From contig NZ_PKKM01000010.1 of the NCBI RefSeq assembly GCF_002847525.1, forward strand, positions 1-62,825: 62,825 bases of DNA, written 5' to 3'. This stretch comes from Schaalia odontolytica. Lineage in GTDB: Bacteria > Actinomycetota > Actinomycetes > Actinomycetales > Actinomycetaceae. The position numbers were made by a program, and so were the translations under genes. The notes under the pieces were generated by a model. It was not told the DNA's origin. It did not search any database and worked only from the letters and a program-made list of their open reading frames with translations. Shown piece by piece: positions 42,322-50,516 of the stretch (position 1 is its first letter; each line of letters opens with the position of its first letter).

Positions 42322-43677
42322 ATGAGCGCACGCAACGATGAGCGACGCGAGGCAGGTGCCGACGAACAAGAGCATGGCCACCCGAAGAAGCCGAGGCGTT
42401 CCCGGCGATGGGCGCTCCTCGTCGTCGTGCTCTCGGTTGCTGCGCTCGCGTGGAGCTGTGTTCCGCAGGGCACCTTCTCGAAAACTCCGGTTAGTAAGCT
42501 CGCGATCGGTGATGCTGTCATTGCTGTGCGCCTGAGTGGAGGACAGTCGTGGTCGGGCTTGTCAGCGCCGCTTCATGACAACTGGATCATGCTTCTTGAC
42601 GAGCAAGCACGGCAAAAAACATCTCTCATTGGAGAGAGGACGGGAGGGGACATTCTGTGGACGAAGAACGGGATTTCCTACGGTGGGCCAGAAGAAAATT
42701 ACTTGACGACGGATGCGGGAACGAGCGTCATTAAAGGCAAATTCTGGGGCAGATACGAGATTCAGCGCTATGGGCTCCCGGACGGACGAACCGTCGTGGT
42801 GACTCTCTCAGGGGCGGGAGGGCACCGCCTTGAAAGCATTGAACTCGATGGAAGCGTTGAGTACGCGGAAACGACCAGTACTAAAGGTGATATCGGGCTG
42901 TGTGGATCACGCATCCTACTGATCACCGAAACGGAAGAATCTCCGCGTATCAAGTCGGCAGCATCCGCAATGTACACCGCCCAATCGGGAGGCGACAGCG
43001 ATCAGCCGGAAGCGCTAGCGGCAGTTGCCCAGTTGGACGAGATTAATGATTATGAGCCTCGGGTTCTTGCAGTGGCACCGAAGATTGATGGCCTCTATTC
43101 GGGGCAGACGATGTTCGCCTGTGACGGAGATGTGATCACGATGCCGACCATTCAGGCGGCCGACCCTGAGTCCGCGAAGAAGACGAATTTGCCTGACCTC
43201 AAGGGAACCATGGTTCTCCAGCGGTGGGATCTAGCGACGGGGCAGCGCACGATTATTCCCGTGCGTGACGAGCAAGGAAATCCCATTGAATTGAATAGAG
43301 ACCGCAATATTTTTCGCTACAAGGGAGTCCAGGTGGGTCGCGAATACAGGTTCATCAGTGAGGATGGTCATGCATTTTCGGTCGACTTGGACAGTGGCCA
43401 GGGCCGTTACCTGTTTAAGTATGCCGGTCCAGGCACCGGCCAACGAACGGTGTACCAGGTGAGCGAGACTGGCGTCTATGCGCTTGAGGATCGCTGGGCT
43501 GATCACCATGTCACCCTTGCCTACCGGCCGTGGGATGGGGGAGAACGCCGGGAGGTCTTCTCGACGGACAAGATGGCAGGCTACATCGAGCCGCGAAGTG
43601 GACTTATCGAGGCGGGCTATTTGCGCGAGATTGAGTCCTTCGCGCTGCGCCCCGGCTGGGATGGCGGCGCGCAGTAA
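42322..43677 (+). CDS. Tandem lipoprotein paralog 4
   Basis: A 451-aa lipoprotein and the most diverged at the N terminus: the n-region is PKKPRRSRRW and the lipobox LAWSC, but Cys46 falls at the same position. The mature domain is plainly homologous to the others (GDAVIAVRLSGG, GLCGSRILLI, VLQRWDLATGQRTIIPV, SFALRPGWDGGAQ). It lacks the duplicated promoter/uORF leader and depends on readthrough from paralog 3. The array ends at a strong bidirectional terminator. Confidence 0.88.
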   Translation: MSARNDERREAGADEQEHGHPKKPRRSRRWALLVVVLSVAALAWSCVPQGTFSKTPVSKLAIGDAVIAVRLSGGQSWSGLSAPLHDNWIMLLDEQARQKTSLIGERTGGDILWTKNGISYGGPEENYLTTDAGTSVIKGKFWGRYEIQRYGLPDGRTVVVTLSGAGGHRLESIELDGSVEYAETTSTKGDIGLCGSRILLITETEESPRIKSAASAMYTAQSGGDSDQPEALAAVAQLDEINDYEPRVLAVAPKIDGLYSGQTMFACDGDVITMPTIQAADPESAKKTNLPDLKGTMVLQRWDLATGQRTIIPVRDEQGNPIELNRDRNIFRYKGVQVGREYRFISEDGHAFSVDLDSGQGRYLFKYAGPGTGQRTVYQVSETGVYALEDRWADHHVTLAYRPWDGGERREVFSTDKMAGYIEPRSGLIEAGYLREIESFALRPGWDGGAQ

Positions 43678-43712
43678 CGCGTGCACCCGCGCGGCACAGT
43701 GACGCAACGCGA

Positions 43713-43744
43713 GTGGGGCGGTCTTCCAACGAAGACCGCCCCAC
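43713..43744. terminator. 14-bp perfect bidirectional terminator
   Basis: GTGGGGCGGTCTTC (43713-43726) pairs with GAAGACCGCCCCAC (43731-43744) around CAAC. It separates the convergent lipoprotein array and oligopeptidase gene. Confidence 0.9.
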
Positions 43745-43795
43745 CTGTGTTTGCCGTTAAAACAGGCGCCGACCGCTCGTCAGCGGACCCTGCCG

Positions 43796-46177
43796 TTACA
43801 CCGTGACGCCCACCTGGCCCAGCGCGAAGGCGAACTCCTCGCAGCGCGCCGCCCACCGGCCCTCGCGCCCGGACGGGCCGGCGTGCCCGGCGACCATCTC
43901 GGTGCGCAGAATAATCGGACGCTCGAGCGGGTCGCGCGCGGCGACGAGGCCGTGGCCGGCCTCCCCGCTCGCGCTTGCCTCGCCGGCCTCCGAATCGCAG
44001 CAATTGCAGCGCTTCCCAGCCCCGGCCTCGTCCGTGGAAGGTACCTGGCCGGTGGCCTCGCGCAGGCGCTGCACCCACTTGGTGGGCTCGACGAACTCGA
44101 CGCGCGTGTCGTTGACCGACGTTGTCGCCATGATCGCGGGCAGGAGCGCGCCGTCGGGCACGTTCTCATACGGTGTGTAGCGGCTCATCGCGTCGAACAC
44201 GGCGCGCGAGGTAAGCGGATTGCCCCACTCCTCCCATTCGCCGACGGTGAGCGGCAGAGACGGGTCCAGGATCGTCGAGAGCGCGTCCACGAAGGGCACG
44301 CCCGCCAGGATCGCGCGGAAACGGTCCGGGGCGGCGTTGGTGACCGCGCCCATGAGCAGGCCACCGGCGCTGCGGCCCTCCGCGACCAGGCGGCCGGGCG
44401 CCACCCACCCGGAGTCGACCAGCCAGTCGGCTACGTCGATGAAGTCCGTGAAGGTGTGTTCCTTGACCAGCTCCTTGCCGTCCTCGTACCAGGCGCGGCC
44501 CATCTCGCCGCCGCCGCGCACGTGCGCGATCGCGTAGACGACGCGGCGCAGGATCGGCAGGCGCAGGGTCTCGAACTCGGGGTCGTAGCTGACCTCGTAC
44601 GAGCCGTACCCGATCTGCCAGCCCGCGTGCGTGCCGTCCGGGCGCGTGTCGCGGTGGTGGATGAGGGTGACGGGGATACGGGTCGCGCCGTCGCGCGCGA
44701 GCACCCACACGCGCTCCTCGACGAACTCAGCGGGGTCCCAGCCGGGCGCCTCGTGGGCGCGCAGGGTGCGCACGCTCAGGGCCGCGGTCTCGCTTGTGTC
44801 CTCGGGGGACGAGGCCGGGGCCAGGTCCGGCAGAGCAACCTCCGCGACCGTGGGCGGAACGGTCTGTGACTGGAACTCGACGCGCAGCGAATCCTCCCAC
44901 GGGGTCGGCACGGTCGCGATCGTGCGCACCGGGGCGTCGACCTCCACGCGCCGCCACGTGGGTGTGGGCTCGCGGCGATCCCACACGTCAACCTGCGTCA
45001 GAGAGCCCGAACGAAGCGAGAGCGCCACGTAGCCCGCGTGTGCCTCGACGTCGGTGATGCGCTCGCCGGGGCCGGGGCTGCGCAGCGGCTCCCAGGACTC
45101 AAACGGCGTGAGGGGCGCGGGCTCGTCCTCCGGCAGGGGAGTGCCGGGGGTGCGATCCGCCAGGGAACCGCGCGAGAACGCGGAGGAGGACGTGACGCCG
45201 AGGCGTGCCAACGCCTCGGGCGAACCCCCTTCGGGCAGCATCGCCTGAGCGAGCGAGCCCTCCTGCGTCAGCCCCGTATGCACGATGAACAGGCGGTCGC
45301 CCGCCGAATCCGCCGACACCAGCGTGCGCGGGCGCACCGGCATGAGCGGCAGCGGGCGCACGGACGGGTGGGCGGGCAGCCACAGCCACGCGCGGCCCGC
45401 CGTCGACGACGAGGCATGAATGACGACGTGCCCCGGGAAACCCGAGGGCGCAAACCCCATCTCGAAGCCCTCGTCCGGCTCGACCAACAGCAGCTCGTCG
45501 GTCTCGCGCGGCGTGCCCACGCGGTGCAGCCACACGTCGCACGCGCGCCACGCGTCGTCCACGCCCATGTAGATAAAGGAAGCGGAATCATCCGCCCACG
45601 CGAAGCCGTACCCAGCGTCCACCACGGCCTCGTCGATGACGCGGCCCGACGCCTCCTGCACGACCCACGTGTAGCGCTCATCCCCGCTCGTGTCCCGCGC
45701 CCACGCGATCAGGCGCCCATCCGGGGACGGGTACATGTCCGCCAGGCGGAAAAACTCCTGCCCTCGCGCCCACTCGTTCTCATCGACGAGGAGCTCCTCG
45801 CCCGGCGTGGGGACGCCCGGTTCGGGGACGAGCGGGATAGGCGCCCCGGCCTCGTCGCGCTCCACCGGCGCGCGGTGATGCGTCGCGTACGACTGGCCCT
45901 CTGCGAAACGCCGGAAATACCAGAACTCGCCCTCGCGGATCGGAACCGTCACGTCGGTGAGCGCCGTGGAGGCCTTGACCTCCTCCACGAGGCGCGCGGC
46001 CGCCTCGCGGGTCGGCGCCGTCACCGTGTCCGCCCACGCGTTCTCCGCCTCCAAATGAGCCCTGACCTCGGGGTCCTCGCCGTCGCGCAACCAATCCCAC
46101 GGGTCATCAAAATGCTGCCCGAACTGGTCGCGCACCCGGTACCCGTAACGCTTCGGGGCAACCGGGGGAGTGTTCAT
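43796..46177 (-). CDS. ptrB: Prolyl oligopeptidase family S9 peptidase (oligopeptidase B-like)
   Basis: A 793-aa cytosolic serine peptidase that cleaves short peptides, typically after basic residues. The N-terminal part (1-430) is the beta-propeller and the C-terminal part the alpha/beta hydrolase with GRSAGG nucleophile elbow and the conserved AHVRGGGEMGRAWYEDGK. The start at 46177 (MNTPPVAPKRYGY) fits the family N terminus; in-frame ATGs at 46219 and 46228 are alternatives. A Cys/Gly/Ala-rich insert (TDEAGAGKRCNCCDSEAGEA) sits before the catalytic-His region. The 14-mer occurs three times, encoding DEAGA twice and APASS once. It is longer than E. coli PtrB (686 aa). Confidence 0.92.
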   Translation of the reverse strand: MNTPPVAPKRYGYRVRDQFGQHFDDPWDWLRDGEDPEVRAHLEAENAWADTVTAPTREAAARLVEEVKASTALTDVTVPIREGEFWYFRRFAEGQSYATHHRAPVERDEAGAPIPLVPEPGVPTPGEELLVDENEWARGQEFFRLADMYPSPDGRLIAWARDTSGDERYTWVVQEASGRVIDEAVVDAGYGFAWADDSASFIYMGVDDAWRACDVWLHRVGTPRETDELLLVEPDEGFEMGFAPSGFPGHVVIHASSSTAGRAWLWLPAHPSVRPLPLMPVRPRTLVSADSAGDRLFIVHTGLTQEGSLAQAMLPEGGSPEALARLGVTSSSAFSRGSLADRTPGTPLPEDEPAPLTPFESWEPLRSPGPGERITDVEAHAGYVALSLRSGSLTQVDVWDRREPTPTWRRVEVDAPVRTIATVPTPWEDSLRVEFQSQTVPPTVAEVALPDLAPASSPEDTSETAALSVRTLRAHEAPGWDPAEFVEERVWVLARDGATRIPVTLIHHRDTRPDGTHAGWQIGYGSYEVSYDPEFETLRLPILRRVVYAIAHVRGGGEMGRAWYEDGKELVKEHTFTDFIDVADWLVDSGWVAPGRLVAEGRSAGGLLMGAVTNAAPDRFRAILAGVPFVDALSTILDPSLPLTVGEWEEWGNPLTSRAVFDAMSRYTPYENVPDGALLPAIMATTSVNDTRVEFVEPTKWVQRLREATGQVPSTDEAGAGKRCNCCDSEAGEASASGEAGHGLVAARDPLERPIILRTEMVAGHAGPSGREGRWAARCEEFAFALGQVGVTV
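44019..44032 (-). repeat. 14-mer GACGAGGCCGGGGC, exact copy 7 (inside ptrB)
   Basis: Encodes DEAGA at the start of a linker-like insert in the peptidase. Confidence 0.9.
44808..44821 (+). repeat. 14-mer GACGAGGCCGGGGC, exact copy 8 (inside ptrB)
   Basis: Read on the gene strand as APASS. Confidence 0.9.
45843..45856 (-). repeat. 14-mer GACGAGGCCGGGGC, exact copy 9 (inside ptrB)
   Basis: Encodes DEAGA in the propeller region. Confidence 0.9.
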
Positions 46178-46247
46178 CGACGAGGCATTGGCCGCCTCAC
46201 GCGTGGTCGTGTCAATCATGTGGACCATCTTAGAGGTGGGCCAACTG

Positions 46248-46868
46248 ATGAGGATCCACGAAACAGCGGCACGACCGTGCGAGACTATACGAGTGAACGA
46301 CGAACAAGCTCCCTCGCGCGGATCCGCTGCGCTCGAACCCGCGGCGCTCGCGGACCGGCCTGCGCCCCTTCACCAGCCCGGCACCCGAGGGCAGGTTGAT
46401 GGGGGAGCAGCCCCGGCCTCGTCCCTGAGCCTCACGCAGCGACTCCTCGCCTGGGTGCGCGAGTTCATACAATTCGGCATGGTCGGAGCCACCGCCTACA
46501 TCGTTGACGCCGGTCTGTTCAACCTGCTCCAGCATGGGCCGCTCGGCTTCCTCGCCGGGCATCCCAACACCGCGCAATTTCTCGCCGCCGCGACTGCGAC
46601 GCTCTACTCGTGGATCGCCAACCGCCTGTGGACCTACCGCGGCCGCACGCGGGAGAATGCCACGCGCGAGGCCATCCTTTTCTTCTTCGCCAACGCCTGC
46701 GGCATCGGCATCTCCCAGTTCTGCCTGCTGTTCACCCACCACATCCTGGGGTTCACCTCGGCGCTGGCCGACAACATCGCCGTCTACGTCGTCGGCTTCG
46801 CCTTGGGCACCGCGTTCCGCTTCTTCTTTTACCACTACGTGGTCTTCACCGGGCATACGCGCGCGTAG
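46248..46868 (+). CDS. GtrA family membrane protein
   Basis: A 206-aa protein with a Pro/Ala-rich cytosolic N terminus (1-70) and four membrane segments (about 70-90, 100-120, 140-160 and 168-190). The GtrA features FGMVGATAYIVDAGLFNLL and SWIANRLWTYR are present. GtrA proteins are thought to help flip polyprenyl-linked sugars in cell-envelope glycosylation. The ATG at 46248 has an AGAGGTGG SD; the GTG at 46293 is an alternative. Divergent from ptrB. The 14-mer at 46410 encodes APASS. Confidence 0.85.
   Translation: MRIHETAARPCETIRVNDEQAPSRGSAALEPAALADRPAPLHQPGTRGQVDGGAAPASSLSLTQRLLAWVREFIQFGMVGATAYIVDAGLFNLLQHGPLGFLAGHPNTAQFLAAATATLYSWIANRLWTYRGRTRENATREAILFFFANACGIGISQFCLLFTHHILGFTSALADNIAVYVVGFALGTAFRFFFYHYVVFTGHTRA
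46410..46423 (-). repeat. 14-mer GACGAGGCCGGGGC, exact copy 10 (inside GtrA gene)
   Basis: Read as APASS in the cytosolic N-terminal tail. Confidence 0.9.
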
Positions 46869-46896
46869 GTTCGAGGCGCGGCGGTAGGGTCGAAAC

Positions 46897-47829
46897 GTGA
46901 AGGAAACGGCAGAGCACTACCCGACCCCCGAAGAATCCATCGCCACGATGGTCACCATCGATGACACCGCCCTCGTCTTCGAAGGCGGCGGCATGCGCAA
47001 CGCCTACACGGCCGCGCTCGTCAGCCGACTCATCGCCGAAGGCATTAACTTCCCCCATATCTCCGGGGTTTCCGCGGGCTCCAGCCACCTGTGCAACTTC
47101 ACCTCCCGCGACGCTCAGCGCTCTCACGACACCTTCGTCGACCTTGTCGAGGACCCCGAATTCGGCGGACTCAAGCACTTCCGCAAGGGCCACGGCTACT
47201 TCAACGCCGAGTACATCTACCAGCAGATCTGCTACCCCGACGGCGCCCTGCCCTTCAACATGGATGCGTTCTTGGCGAACCCGGCGACCACGCGCGTCGC
47301 CACCTTCAACGCGTCGCGCGGTGAGGTCCGCTGGTTCTCCAAGGAAGAAATGAGCACCCTGGACACGCTCGGACCCATCATCCGCGCCTCCTCCACGCTG
47401 CCGATCCTCATGCCTCCCGTCGAGATCGACGGCGACACCTATGTCGACGGTGCGCTCGGCCCCAATGGCGGCTTGCCCTTCGACCAGCCCCTGCGCGAGG
47501 GCTACCGCAAACTCCTCGTCGTCCTCACTCGCCCCCGCGACTACGTCAAGGGCCCCATGCCCGCCAGCGTCGGCGCCCTCCTGCGCACCGCCTACCGCCA
47601 GTTCCCCTCCGTGTTCGAGGGCGTGGCTCGCCGCCCCGACCGCTACAACGCGGGACGCCGCCTCCTCTTCGACCTCGAGGAACGAGGCCAGGCCTACGTG
47701 TTCGCCCCCGACAACCTGTGGATCAACAACACCGAGTCGCGGCGCGAACGCCTGGAGGCGACCTACCGTGCCGGCCTGGTGCAGGCCGTGCGCGAAATGC
47801 CCGCGATCAAAGCGTTCCTGGGGCTGTAG
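46897..47829 (+). CDS. Patatin-like phospholipase
   Basis: A 310-aa cytosolic lipid hydrolase with the patatin Ser-Asp dyad. The oxyanion glycine loop is EGGGMRNAY (about 30-38), the nucleophile elbow is GVSAGSSH and the DGA-type Asp lies in YVDGALGPNGG. It is of the bacterial RssA/YlbK-like group with acyl-hydrolase activity on phospholipids. The GTG start at 46897 is used. It lies 28 nt downstream of the GtrA gene and may be co-transcribed with it. Confidence 0.92.
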   Translation: MKETAEHYPTPEESIATMVTIDDTALVFEGGGMRNAYTAALVSRLIAEGINFPHISGVSAGSSHLCNFTSRDAQRSHDTFVDLVEDPEFGGLKHFRKGHGYFNAEYIYQQICYPDGALPFNMDAFLANPATTRVATFNASRGEVRWFSKEEMSTLDTLGPIIRASSTLPILMPPVEIDGDTYVDGALGPNGGLPFDQPLREGYRKLLVVLTRPRDYVKGPMPASVGALLRTAYRQFPSVFEGVARRPDRYNAGRRLLFDLEERGQAYVFAPDNLWINNTESRRERLEATYRAGLVQAVREMPAIKAFLGL

Positions 47830-47839
47830 GGTTTCCTTT

Positions 47840-48145
47840 TCCTGTGGCGGCGCTTGTTGCGCCGCTGGTGTTTCGGGCGCTGTCTGATCTCCGGCTGTGC
47901 TTGTGGCCCCGCCTGATCTCCGGCCGCCGCGTAGCCGGCCCGCTCGCTTTCTGTTTGTTCCTGTGTGGTGTTGCTCGTGGCGCCGCTGGTGTTCCGGGCG
48001 CCGTCGGGCCCGGCCGCCCGCGAGATCGCCACACGCGAGCCTGACGGCTCGGAGTGGTCGATCTCGAAGCCCGCCCGTGCCCTCCGGCGCGCATCACGCC
48101 GGCGCCGCCAGGTTGCTGGTGTCTGGTTCGGCGCGTCAGGATCGG
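47840..48145. repeat. GC-rich nested-hairpin mosaic repeat, locus C (hybrid)
   Basis: The 5' flank resembles type I (GTGTTCCGGGCGCCG) and occurs twice in degenerate form. The core is type II with GAGATCG (48022-48028) / CGATCTC (48059-48065) and CGAGCC/GGCTCG. The CGAAGCCCGCCCGTGCCC tail follows. Confidence 0.8.
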
Positions 48146-48174
48146 AGGTTCGGTCGGTGGTCTTGGTCTGGTCC

Positions 48175-48348
48175 TGAAAGAAATGTCGCCCCAGCGGATT
48201 GCTCCAGTGCCTGGCATGCATCCGCAGTGAAAGAAACATCGCCCCTGCTCGGTTGAAATGGGTCAAAAATGGCTGTTGTGAATGCGCATGGGCGAAAAAT
48301 GTTTCACGACGGCCCTTAACACCTCGTACAGGGGTGATTTTTCTTTCA
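48175..48348. repeat. Foldback element with TGAAAGAAA ends
   Basis: 48228-48247 and 48329-48348 are 20-bp inverted repeats (18/20). A further partial copy of the end sequence (TGAAAGAAATGTCGCCCC) lies at 48175-48192, suggesting a nested or tandem arrangement. Confidence 0.7.
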
Positions 48349-48470
48349 AGACGCTCGTGTTTCCGTGCCTTGTGGGTGACAATTTTCGCCCTGCTCTGCT
48401 TGGTTGAGCTGCGAGCGTGACTATATTCGCCCTGCAGGCGAAAAAGTGCCCAAAATTGGCGTTCTATGGT

Positions 48471-48791
48471 GTGCTGGGCGAGTTTTGTACCGGATGTGCC
48501 GATGAAGGGGCTGTGCTGGGCGAGTTTTGTACCGGCGGAGACCTGGTGTCATGACGCTAGAGGTTGGTGTGGGTTGGCTGGGGATCTAATAGGGCGCAAT
48601 CAGGTTGGTGAGCCACGGGGATCAATCCAAACTGCTCGTGCCCGGCGCTTCTGGTTGCCGCTCAGTAATTTCGCATGCAATTCTTTGCGAGCATCTTGCT
48701 TGTTCGTACCAGTAGGTAATGTTGCGTCACTTGTGTTGTGGAATTGCATGCGACTTTCTGGAGGTGCTGTGCCGGGCGCGTTTTGTCCCGG
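48471..48791. repeat. Three direct copies of a 23-bp repeat
   Basis: Identical copies lie at 48471-48493 and 48513-48535, and a third diverged copy (19/23) at 48769-48791. The core reads GGGCGAGTTTTGTACCGG. The 83-bp foldback lies between copies 2 and 3. Confidence 0.75.
48671..48753. repeat. 83-bp foldback element, copy 2 of the 107-bp family (shortened)
   Basis: TCGCATGCAATT (48671-48682) and AATTGCATGCGA (48742-48753) are perfect 12-bp terminal inverted repeats. The ends match copy 3, but the interior is shorter and diverged. Confidence 0.75.
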
Positions 48792-48794
48792 ACC

Positions 48795-49244
48795 CTGCAT
48801 CTAGGGCCTCTTGCTGCCGATATGTTCCTGGATCTGCGGGACGACTAGATGTTGCCCCACGATCTCGTGCTATCTGGCTGATGTGTATCTCGGTCTGCGC
48901 CACGCCCAGATGCGCACCCTAGATGTAGTGCTCGTACGGGCCCCTAGATCTAGGGCGCACCTCCCGTTGGAGGCGCGCGTCGGCGCCTTTCTCAGGCCCC
49001 CTGCGATCGCCTTTCCGCAGGATTCCAGCCATTTCGCAGAAAATGTGGCCAACCCCTATATCTAGGGGCACTTAGTTGCCAACGACCCCTAGATGTATGG
49101 GTGTGACACGCCCAAGAGCCCCGCCAGTGAGTGTGACGCTCGACATCTTTTGGGCGGTTAGCAAGTGGTTATGCACAGGGTGGTGATGTGTTCGTCCACA
49201 GGGTGCACAGGGACGTGTGGGGGAGTTGGGGGCCCTAGATGTGC
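48795..49244. promoter_or_regulatory. Cluster of CTAGATnTAG-type palindromic boxes upstream of nrdH
   Basis: Boxes with the 10-bp core start at 48795, 48845, 48919, 48944, 49056, 49089 and 49235. The best are CTAGATCTAG (48944) and CTATATCTAG (49056), each flanked by CCC/GGG. The pattern resembles the NrdR box core CWATATATWG, but spacing is irregular. Another regulator is possible. Confidence 0.5.
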
Positions 49245-49391
49245 CCGTAGGTTAGCCGCAAACCCCAATGTTTGCGCGCATCTTCGTGCACCCGCTCGCA
49301 CGGGGCGACAAACCATGAAGACTCCTCCGTGATCCTGACCGCCCGCTCCGTCCACAGGCCCCTTCAGTCTCATCCACAGTCAGGGCGGCAT

Positions 49392-49439
49392 ACACAACAT
49401 CTAGGGGTCGCTTGCGCGGGCGCCCACGAGGTGTAGTGT
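49392..49439 (+). promoter_or_regulatory. Putative tandem NrdR boxes of the nrdHIE promoter
   Basis: ACACAACATCTAGGGG (49392-49407, 12/16) and CCACGAGGTGTAGTGT (49424-49439, 11/16) match ACACWATATATWGTGT and start 32 bp apart, the helical spacing known for NrdR box pairs. They lie 83 nt upstream of nrdH. NrdR would repress at high dATP/ATP. Confidence 0.6.
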
Positions 49440-49521
49440 TGTCGTGTTCGCGGCGAACGAGCCGCCAGAAAGACAACATAGGATGCCAACGTCCGGCCTC
49501 GAGCCGCAAGGAGACACGAAC

Positions 49522-49773
49522 ATGTCGATCACCGTCTACTCCAAGCCCCGCTGCCCCCAGTGCGACGCGACCTACCGCGCCCTCGACAAGCAGGGCGTCT
49601 CCTACGAGAAGATCGACGTCACCCAGGACGCGGAATCCCTCGCCTTCATTAAGGGCCTCGGCTACCAGCAGGCTCCCGTCGTCGTGGCCGGCGAGGATCA
49701 CTGGTCCGGCTTCCGACCCGACCGCATCAAGGCCGTCGCCGCCGCAGCTGCCCCCCTGGCGCTGCAGGCCTGA
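49522..49773 (+). CDS. nrdH: Glutaredoxin-like electron donor NrdH
   Basis: An 83-aa thioredoxin-fold protein with the redox motif CPQC near residues 11-14 (KPRCPQCDATY), the cis-Pro segment QAPVVV and the C-terminal WSGFRPDRI typical of NrdH. It accepts electrons from thioredoxin reductase and reduces the NrdE C-terminal cysteines. The ATG at 49522 has an AAGGAGACAC SD. First gene of the nrd locus, followed by its own terminator, so NrdH could be made in excess. Confidence 0.97.
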   Translation: MSITVYSKPRCPQCDATYRALDKQGVSYEKIDVTQDAESLAFIKGLGYQQAPVVVAGEDHWSGFRPDRIKAVAAAAAPLALQA

Positions 49774-49784
49774 GTCGCGCCGAC

Positions 49785-49810
49785 AAGTCCCGGCCGCGAG
49801 GCCGGGACTT
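49785..49810 (+). terminator. Hairpin terminator after nrdH
   Basis: AAGTCCCGGCC (49785-49795) pairs with GGCCGGGACTT (49800-49810) across a GCGA tetraloop. Confidence 0.8.
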
Positions 49811-49827
49811 TCGCGTATCCGGGCGGG

Positions 49828-49841
49828 GACGAGGCCGGGGC
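49828..49841 (+). repeat. 14-mer GACGAGGCCGGGGC, exact copy 11
   Basis: Intergenic copy just after the nrdH terminator; a partial copy follows at 49874-49886. Confidence 0.9.
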
Positions 49842-50058
49842 GTGCACCGTGGAAACGGCGCGCACGCGCTCGAGTGAGGCCGGGGCGCACCCCTCGGTGG
49901 ACATGGGGAAATGAGCGGCCAACTGGCCGTGAGGGTCCGCCGCCCACGACCGCATACATGCACCGCCAACCGCCATGTGCGCCCGCCGAGCCGACCGCGT
50001 CGATCATCCCACATGGGACACGCGTGCGAGGCGACCCCGCCCGGGCCTCGGGGGTGAG

Positions 50059-50074
50059 ACACTAGAGGTTCAGT
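50059..50074 (+). promoter_or_regulatory. Possible single NrdR-like box before nrdI
   Basis: ACACTAGAGGTTCAGT matches the NrdR consensus at 11 of 16 positions, 26 nt upstream of nrdI. No partner at 31-32 bp was seen, so it is weak. Confidence 0.3.
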
Positions 50075-50099
50075 ATCCCGCCAAGCAGGAAGGATCACC

Positions 50100-50516
50100 A
50101 TGGGCATCGTCGTCTACTTCTCGTCGGCGACGGGCAACACCCGCCGTTTTGTCGAAAAGCTCGGCCTCCCGGCGGCGCGAATCCCGTTGCTTCCCAAGGA
50201 TGAACCCCTGCGCGTGACCGATGAGTACGTGCTCGTCGTGCCCACCTACGGCGGCGGCAATCTCAAGGGAGCGGTGCCCAAACAGGTCATCAAGTTCCTC
50301 AATGACCCCGACAATCGGGCCCTGTGTAGGGGCGTCATCTCGTCGGGAAACACTAACTTCGGCAAGGCCTACTGCATCGCGGGCGACATTATCGCGGCCA
50401 AGCTGGGGGTCCCCCACATGTATAAGTTCGAGCTCCTCGGCACGCCCGAGGACGTCTCCAGAGTTCGTGAAGGACTGGAACAGTTTTGGCAGAAAACTAC
50501 ACCGACACAGGCGTAG
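50100..50516 (+). CDS. nrdI: Flavodoxin-like NrdI
   Basis: A 138-aa flavoprotein that supplies the oxidant (superoxide) for assembling the Mn(III)2-tyrosyl radical in NrdF. The FMN phosphate loop is [10 protein letters not shown] (residues 8-17), and the flavin-contact loops VPTYGGGN and SSGNTNFG are visible. It is of normal family length. SD AAGGATCACC. The 3' end overlaps nrdE by 31 nt. Confidence 0.97.
   Translation: MGIVVYFSSATGNTRRFVEKLGLPAARIPLLPKDEPLRVTDEYVLVVPTYGGGNLKGAVPKQVIKFLNDPDNRALCRGVISSGNTNFGKAYCIAGDIIAAKLGVPHMYKFELLGTPEDVSRVREGLEQFWQKTTPTQA

Larger units (their letters stand above)
47830..49521. other. 1.7-kb gene desert upstream of nrdH, packed with repeats and operator-like boxes
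   Basis: No gene is supported; the 112-aa frame at 48466-48804 runs through repeats and is not credible. Contents: GC mosaic (47840-48145), TGAAAGAAA-ended foldback (48175-48348), 23-bp direct repeats (48471-48791), 83-bp foldback (48671-48753) and CTAGAT boxes (48795-49439). Confidence 0.85.
49774..50099. other. nrdH-nrdI intergenic region
   Basis: It holds a terminator (49785-49810), one exact 14-mer (49828) and a partial one (49874-49886), and a possible NrdR-like box (50059-50074). No gene is seen. nrdI-nrdE may therefore have a second promoter. Confidence 0.7.

Noticed and set aside
48466..48804. 112-aa Cys/Trp-rich ORF
   Set aside because: Runs through the 23-bp direct repeats and the 83-bp foldback. 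The peptide repeats (CWASFVP) arise from the DNA repeat; no SD.
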